A stretch of 64,000 nucleotides of DNA from Loxodes magnus. Its lineage: Eukaryota; Ciliophora; Karyorelictea; Loxodida; Loxodidae. Positions 58,392-64,000 of the stretch are shown piece after piece. The translations under genes and the position numbers were made by a program. The DNA lies in NCBI GenBank assembly GCA_946699065.1, contig CAMPDV010001228.1:62001-126000 (forward strand). Direction: 5' to 3'. The notes under the pieces were generated by a model. It saw only the letters and a list, made by a program, of their open reading frames with translations. It did not search any database and was not told where the DNA came from. Positions within the stretch are counted from its first letter, which is position 1. Every line of letters starts with the position of its first letter.

Positions 58392-58784
58392 TTTTATTAT
58401 TATTTAGACTACAAAAGCTATAAAGGTAATTTATAACAGTTACCATCAAAAATACACTCAATTATATCTATTATTACATTATTACTTTATTTACTTAAAT
58501 ACTACAATATTAAGCTATTACATCAAGTAGCAATAATATATTCCACATGCCGCCAATCTCGGATCGAAATTAGTCATTAAATTTAATGAAGATATGAAAG
58601 AGTTTTACAATTTAATCAGATCTTTGATATTATTTTTAAGTAAAACGTCTCTATCGCAAAATATTATAACTACTAGAAGTAATGCAGAAAAAAAAGGATA
58701 TAAATCTAAAATCTAAGCGACCTATCAAAAAAGTAGGTAATTTAGAACATCATATCAAATCTCAGCTCTGTGCAAATCATTATA
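58392..58784. other. spacer between RING-Kelch and LINE
   Basis: AT-rich, about 390 bp, upstream of two divergently oriented coding units (RING-Kelch on minus, LINE ORF on plus). It should contain the RING-Kelch promoter; no motif is recognised. Confidence 0.4.
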
Positions 58785-59990
58785 ATGGAAGAAGAAAAGA
58801 ACGAGCAAATACCATAAAATGAGGAGGAGAATACACAGCTCAAAACTGCTAAAAGAGTAGGAGTTACCTGTTTCAATAAATGTTTATAAGAAAATTACTA
58901 CAACCAAAGACTCAGTCCAGCAGAAATGCAAGAAAATGAAATCATTCAAGCATTTCTCAAGATATCTGAAATAAGAATATGGTAAAAATATTGAGAGTAT
59001 GAAAATCTTTCAGACACTAATAATTTTTATAGAATTCAAAAATAAGGAAACACTCACACAATTCGGAAATAATTAAACATAGAATATTAGAAATGTTGTA
59101 ATACCAACAGAACAAAGAAATAAAGAGGAATTCTACAACATTAAGAACTACCCGATTCACTGAACATTTAACATATATTCAAGTTTAAGCCAGGTAGAAA
59201 CCCATCTATATCAGTACAGAAAAATAATATGTACACAGAAATCGGAACCGTAAAAGGTATAACGTGAGCCAATGGGAAAATGAAAAATTGTTTAGGATTG
59301 AAGGAGATCAAAGATGCAGGAAGTATACCAGATAAGTTAGACGAAGGAGATATAAGCACTTACTTGAGTTATCCATCAATTTGAAAATGTATGAACTGTA
59401 ACCGAAAAAGGCTCAGCTCAAATTAATGCTTAAGAAAAAAAGCTATATGGGAAGCAATTAAAAATGCTAAGGAAGTAAAAATCAGGTTGATACATTCAGA
59501 AATCAGGAATAAAATGCCTTACTATAAAGAGAAACAGATCATGAAGGAAAAGAAGGTGAAGAAAACTGAAGAGGATTAACTTTCAAATAGAATATCACTT
59601 TTTATTTCTAGTAAAGACAACAAGTTTAAGACATACTAAAATTACTTTAAAAGTGATCGACTAAAATAGATACTTAACTTCAAAATTAAATAAATAAAAC
59701 TGAGGCAAAACTATCAATGTCACAAAAAACAGAAAGTAAAATAGGAAATATGGAAAAAAAACTGAAACAACTAGAAAACAGTGACAGAAAGGAAGTATGC
59801 ATAAATACAGCACTGTCTCAAAAATAGAAAAAAATATATAAGATGATAGTATTGAGTAAAAAAATTGAAGAAAAAAGTACAGGAAAAATAATAAACATTA
59901 GAACGATTTGGTTTTCACACTTTAAAGAAGAGGAAGCTAAAAATGCAGGGTAGGAAGATCAAGAAAAATAGGAAGTACAAGGAAATACTA
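58785..59990 (+). mobile_element. LINE N-terminal ORF with Cys cluster
   Basis: From the ATG at 58785 one frame runs about 400 codons: MEEEKNEQIPQNEEENTQLK, ENEIIQAFLKISEIRIWQKY, FKFKPGRNPSISVQKNNMYT, then the Cys cluster WKCMNCNRKRLSSNQC (CX2CX9C) near 59390, and a long Lys-rich C-terminal part. TGA is needed as Trp at several places. It lies directly before the endonuclease region in the same orientation, so it is either ORF1 or the N-terminal part of ORF2 of a non-LTR retrotransposon. The Cys cluster does not match the CCHC knuckle of the other ORF1 family, which suggests a different lineage. Confidence 0.55.
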
Positions 59991-59999
59991 AAATAATAA

Positions 60000-61190
60000 A
60001 ATAGACAGAATTAAACACAGGCACAACAAATATCAGAGGAATAAAATAAAACAGAAGAATTAAACAAGTTTATATGTGAAAAGAAGATAGAAATTATGGC
60101 GATTTAAGAAATATTTGTAGATAAACTGCTGAAATTCCTTATATATACGGATTCAGAGCTATAATAAAATTGAGCACAAAACACTACAAAGGAATATCAT
60201 TTTATATAAAAGATGGAATTACCAACAGAACCAAAGTATTAGATATAGCGAATCTCAATCAAGCAGAATTATTTTAGGGAGGAAGATTAAATGGTTTAGC
60301 ACTTGATGATCATGATCGGCTGGCATTGAAAAGCATGTATAGCACTACATCATCCGACTCTGATTAATTAATACCCTTTTAGGAAAGTCTTTAATAATAC
60401 AAAATAGCAGTAAGCAGCAAAGGATTATAAATTTTAATATTAGAAGATTTTAATATGCATATTCCCCAATTTTACCTTATGAGCAGAATAATGCAGGCTA
60501 ATAATTATTAACTTGATGAAAAATTATCTTTAGAATTTAAAGATCCAAATCAAGATTCAACATTCATCATAACATAAGAGAAAGGATAATTAAAAATATA
60601 ATACTTCTTAACGGATCAATATATCACGCCTAGCATTATCAGCACAAAATTATATCAATAGAGACCAATAGGAGATCATTAGTCAGACAAAATAAAGATA
60701 AAAATTGAGAAAGAATATCGAAAAAGTCTATAAATTAAAAGGATAAACTTTCAAAAATTAAAGCAGAAAAGGTTCAAGAAAGATTCAAAGAATTATTCTA
60801 GAGAATAGATCTTAGCGAATTCGAAAGTTTAGATAGCGAAGCATTCTATGAAAAATGATCTATCTAAATCCAAGAAGCGATCAAAGCGATGTGTGACTTT
60901 GTAACAAATTAAATGAGAAAATGCTAATATATAGCAGAAAAAAAAATAAGAAAAACATTTTTAATAGCAGGCGAAATAAGTAAATATCTAATTAGATAGG
61001 GATGCTGATAAATTGATAATTATATTAAAATGAAATAAGAATCAAGGAGAAAATTTAGACTGCATCATAAAAAGATAGGAAAAATAAATTAAGTATTTTC
61101 TTGAATGAAACTAATTATGGAAACTTGAAAAGGAATATAAAAATAATAAAAGTAGAGAAAATATGCACCATGGAAACAAATAAAAGGTAC
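60000..61190 (+). mobile_element. LINE AP-endonuclease domain, truncated before RT
   Basis: The order of motifs is that of L1-type AP endonucleases: NTGTTNIRGIK; IEIMAIQEIF (QE metal ligand); KHYKGISFYIKDG; LILEDFNMHI (GDFN motif, Gly to Glu); STFIITQEKGQLKIQYFLTD (the SxxIDYxx region); and GDHQSDKIKI (SDH motif, Ser to Gly). One frame shift lies between the first two. The linker SEAFYEKWSIQIQEAIKAMC and QIDNYIKMKQESRRKFRLHH then leads toward RT, but the element ends at about 61190 without RT motifs. The homologous fragment at 1-215 continues slightly further. Altered catalytic residues make activity unlikely. Confidence 0.7.
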
Positions 61191-64000
61191 TTCTATCAAT
61201 AATGTTTAATTTAAATATATAGCATTAAAAGAATATCTAGAGTAAAATCTTGCATCTATTAGCTTGATAGTACATTTATACTGGTAGAGGATATTTAGGT
61301 AATGTTTAGCGCTGAATATGAGGTACTAATTAGACTATATTTATTAGTTAAAGGTATAGTCTTATGAAGACTAAGTTGTTGACTTAGATTTAAGTAGTCT
61401 ATACTTGCATTTAAAATTAGAGGTAAATAATTTAGTATGTTTTTAAGTTTGGAAGATATATTGAAATAAGTATTTGATAAAATCTAAGGAGTATTAAGGT
61501 ATAGCTTAAGCATATAGGCAAATTAAAGTTAGAAAATATAGTAATAAAAGTTGATAAAGCTAAGTATAATATATACTATCTCAATTATATATTTGAAGGT
61601 ATATAAATAAGCTAGTGATATCTATTAGGTAAATAATAAAGCTCAGATTTAGTATGAAGCAAATTAAACCTAATAAATTTCAGTAAGTAATAGAACGTTA
61701 AGTTTAGAAAAGAAAATATAGATTAACTTCAAGCTAAATAGGAGTAAGATATTATTAATGAAGTCAACTCTTAATTCACTTACTAACAAAATTTGAATCA
61801 GTTTAGTTGATTTTAGTCTAAAAGTGTGTTTTGACATGCTTAGTAAGAAAGTTTGACTAGAATCTGTAGGAAATAGAAGCTGGTAAATAACTTTGATGAG
61901 CAAAATAAAGTAATGTTATTATATAAAAAGCTTAGTTAACTTGAATTAAATAGCAGAATATTTTAAGGTTATTCATGTTCTAAGAGATTTTTATAGGGAT
62001 TTGAAGATAAAGAGTATATCAATAGATAAATTATATCCCTAAACTTTGAGGGAATAAAATAAATTTATTAAAAGAACTCTAAAAATGACGAGAGTATAAC
62101 TATCTAGCTTCTTTTCATGTAAGAAGTCAGATATCTAATGGTTAGCTTGTATTATTAAGAAGTCAAGGAAAGAAGTTTGATAAAGAGGAAATTTCTTAAG
62201 AAATATTAAAAAAGATTAATGATAATTAGAATCATCCTGAGTTGAATAAAAAATGTAAGATCAAGAAATAATTTGTCTTCAGAATAAATTATCTAGACAA
62301 TATAGAGATATAAGATTTGAAAGATAAATAAAGAACTTTATTTACTTAAGAAAGAAGAGTAGATGATTTTAGTTTGAATCAAGAACGTATATATATTAGT
62401 ATATTATAGAGATTATCTTAAGTTATACTTCTAATGCTTTTAGTCATTATAGAAAAATTAAATTAATGCATAAATACGAGTACTAAGAAACGCTATACAT
62501 TCTAATTAATTTGATATATGTTTATAAGAGTTTTATTATAATTTACTTAATAAGAAATTATTAAGATTTTATTTTTAAATTTACCACAAAATATCCAATT
62601 ATTTTCATATTTCTGTCTTCCTAACTAGCAATATTAGTAAAACTTTGTTCTACAAGACATTTGACGAATCCTTCTATTTAATAACATGTCTAACAATACT
62701 TTACTATTCATTATTTTCCATATTTATACTCTTTCTAGGTTTTCATTTGGAAATCTTGCTTGATGTCTAAATAATTAGTCTAGGGGTTATTTACAATGTC
62801 AATTGGTATGACTTTTGATAGATATTTTAGATGATTAGTAAGGCACTTTTTAGAAATTTTAGATTGACAATGTAACATCCTTGTTGATCTACTTCTAGGA
62901 TACTTTTGTTTAACTGCAGGTTCTTAACTTTAATCTTGCTATTAATTCTCCTAATTGAATAGCTAAACCTAAATTTCCCTCTATTAATCATTTGAATTTC
63001 TTATATAAAAACTTTATCTATTTTCTCTTAAAAATCCCTTATAGATATTTTGCTTAAGTTCATACTTGATAGAACTCCAAGATATTGGGTCTTTATTAAT
63101 ATTCATACTAAAAGCATCTTAATAGCAAATTATTAATTTAGTGAGCTTACTAGATCATTTATCTTCAAAAGGTTATAATTAAATCTAGGTAACTGTACAA
63201 GGTATTAACTTGTACAGAATCAGAAAAACTCATAATTGATTAAAAAGTAAGTTTAAGGGTATAAAGCTATACTTTTACACTTTAGAGTACAAAGATAAAA
63301 GATCTATCTCAGTTATTAATCATATAAAGTGATTATTCAATAAGCTTCTATATTAGTCATTTAAACTCATTTTTCAAATATACAATGTATAGAGCTTCAT
63401 ATATATAGATTTAGGTAAAAACCATTCAAACAAAAAACAGACTATTATTAACTCTTTAAAACTTATATAATCCATTCTTTTACAAGGACAATCAACTTTA
63501 GCTTTATTTCACAAGGACATTCTATTTTACAATTTGCTTTATGGATCACAAAGGCACATTTTAGACTATGTATTCAATCGATTTGAATAAGAGATAGTGG
63601 CTTTTCCTATTTAGATACTTACAATGTTTCCTATTAACTTGATTCATTTTCATCTTTTTTAAAATTTTGAGCATGATATTAATCCAAAGCTTCTTACACC
63701 TTACCTAAGAAGCTATATGTTGATTCTTGATGCTTGACAGATGTCTAAATAATCTAATAATACTTGTCACTATTAATTTAAGAAGCCAACTTGCTTTCTT
63801 GTTCTAATTTTATAGCCAATATTCTAACTTCTGACTAAGAAGAACAGCTTGATTTGGCTAAAATATCTCTCTACTATCTCTTATCCGTTTGATTTGGCTT
63901 TTAATTAGGATGGATATAAGTGTATATAATTTGATTTATAGATGTCCTTTAGAGCTGAGGTTAATAAAGGCGTAGCTAATCTTGCATATAATTAGATAAT
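61191..64000. other. AT-rich region, nothing recognised
   Basis: A G/T-rich, C-poor stretch (61250-61650) is followed by AT-rich DNA to the window end. I find no domain motif, tRNA or repeat shared with the rest. Short protein-like runs appear in several frames but are within what this composition gives by chance. Confidence 0.35.

Noticed and set aside
61250..61650. Second micro-exon array on the plus strand (frequent AG-GTA)
   Set aside because: Spacing between AG and GT is irregular, often zero, and no coherent frame results. The pattern is expected in a C-poor stretch.

Overview
The window looks like nuclear DNA of a ciliate that uses a strongly reassigned genetic code. It is very AT-rich, and recognisable proteins are continuous only if TAA and TAG are read as Gln and TGA as Trp. 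Three independent anchors show this: the ARF-type GTPase remnant at 41.5-42.0 kb has NKQD written with TAA and WDVGG written with TGA; Kelch and WD40 motifs at 57, 49.5, 17.5 and 6 kb have their canonical Trp as TGA; zinc knuckles have C-W-Y-C written with TGA. Where a reading frame can be followed to a plausible end, the end is TGA. This matches NCBI codes 27/28 (karyorelicts such as Loxodes; Condylostoma-type heterotrichs). The species cannot be fixed from sequence alone.

Layout. 0-5 kb: LINE fragment, an isolated 3' LSU rRNA piece, a broken retroelement ORF1, and an intact 320-codon unknown gene on the minus strand. 5-7.4 kb: truncated WD40 copy inside a segment repeated in inverted orientation at 47.9-49.9 kb. 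7.4-14 kb: coding-like but frame-broken stretches of unknown function. 14-21 kb: retroelement ORF1s, a damaged tRNA pair, a pentapeptide-WD40 pseudogene and dispersed structured repeats. 22.6-25.3 kb (minus): a RING-finger plus ubiquitin-like gene whose 3' half is split into about 75 exons of one codon each, separated by introns of about 14-26 nt; about 40 of these intron-codon units form a near-perfect 27-bp tandem array. 26.9-31.9 kb: large frame-broken membrane or surface protein. 33-38 kb: membrane fragment, a repeat, a repetitive coiled-coil protein, and a tRNA-Glu/tRNA-Lys pair. 39.7-47.6 kb: repeats, ARF pseudogene, two unknown frames, another ORF1. 49.3-50.2 kb: eight-blade WD40 pseudogene. 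50.7-56.4 kb and 58.8-61.2 kb: retroelement leaders, zinc-knuckle ORF1s and AP-endonuclease remnants. 57.0-58.4 kb (minus): an intact 464-residue RING-Kelch protein. 61.2-64 kb: nothing recognised.

The intact genes encode apparent ubiquitin-pathway proteins (RING-UBL, RING-Kelch). Most of the rest is repeat-derived or decayed. Because no codon is an unconditional stop here, open frames alone prove nothing. I rated genes by motifs, acidic-residue content and frame continuity, and marked motif-free frames as low confidence. Standard-code ATG-to-stop ORFs are meaningless in this window.
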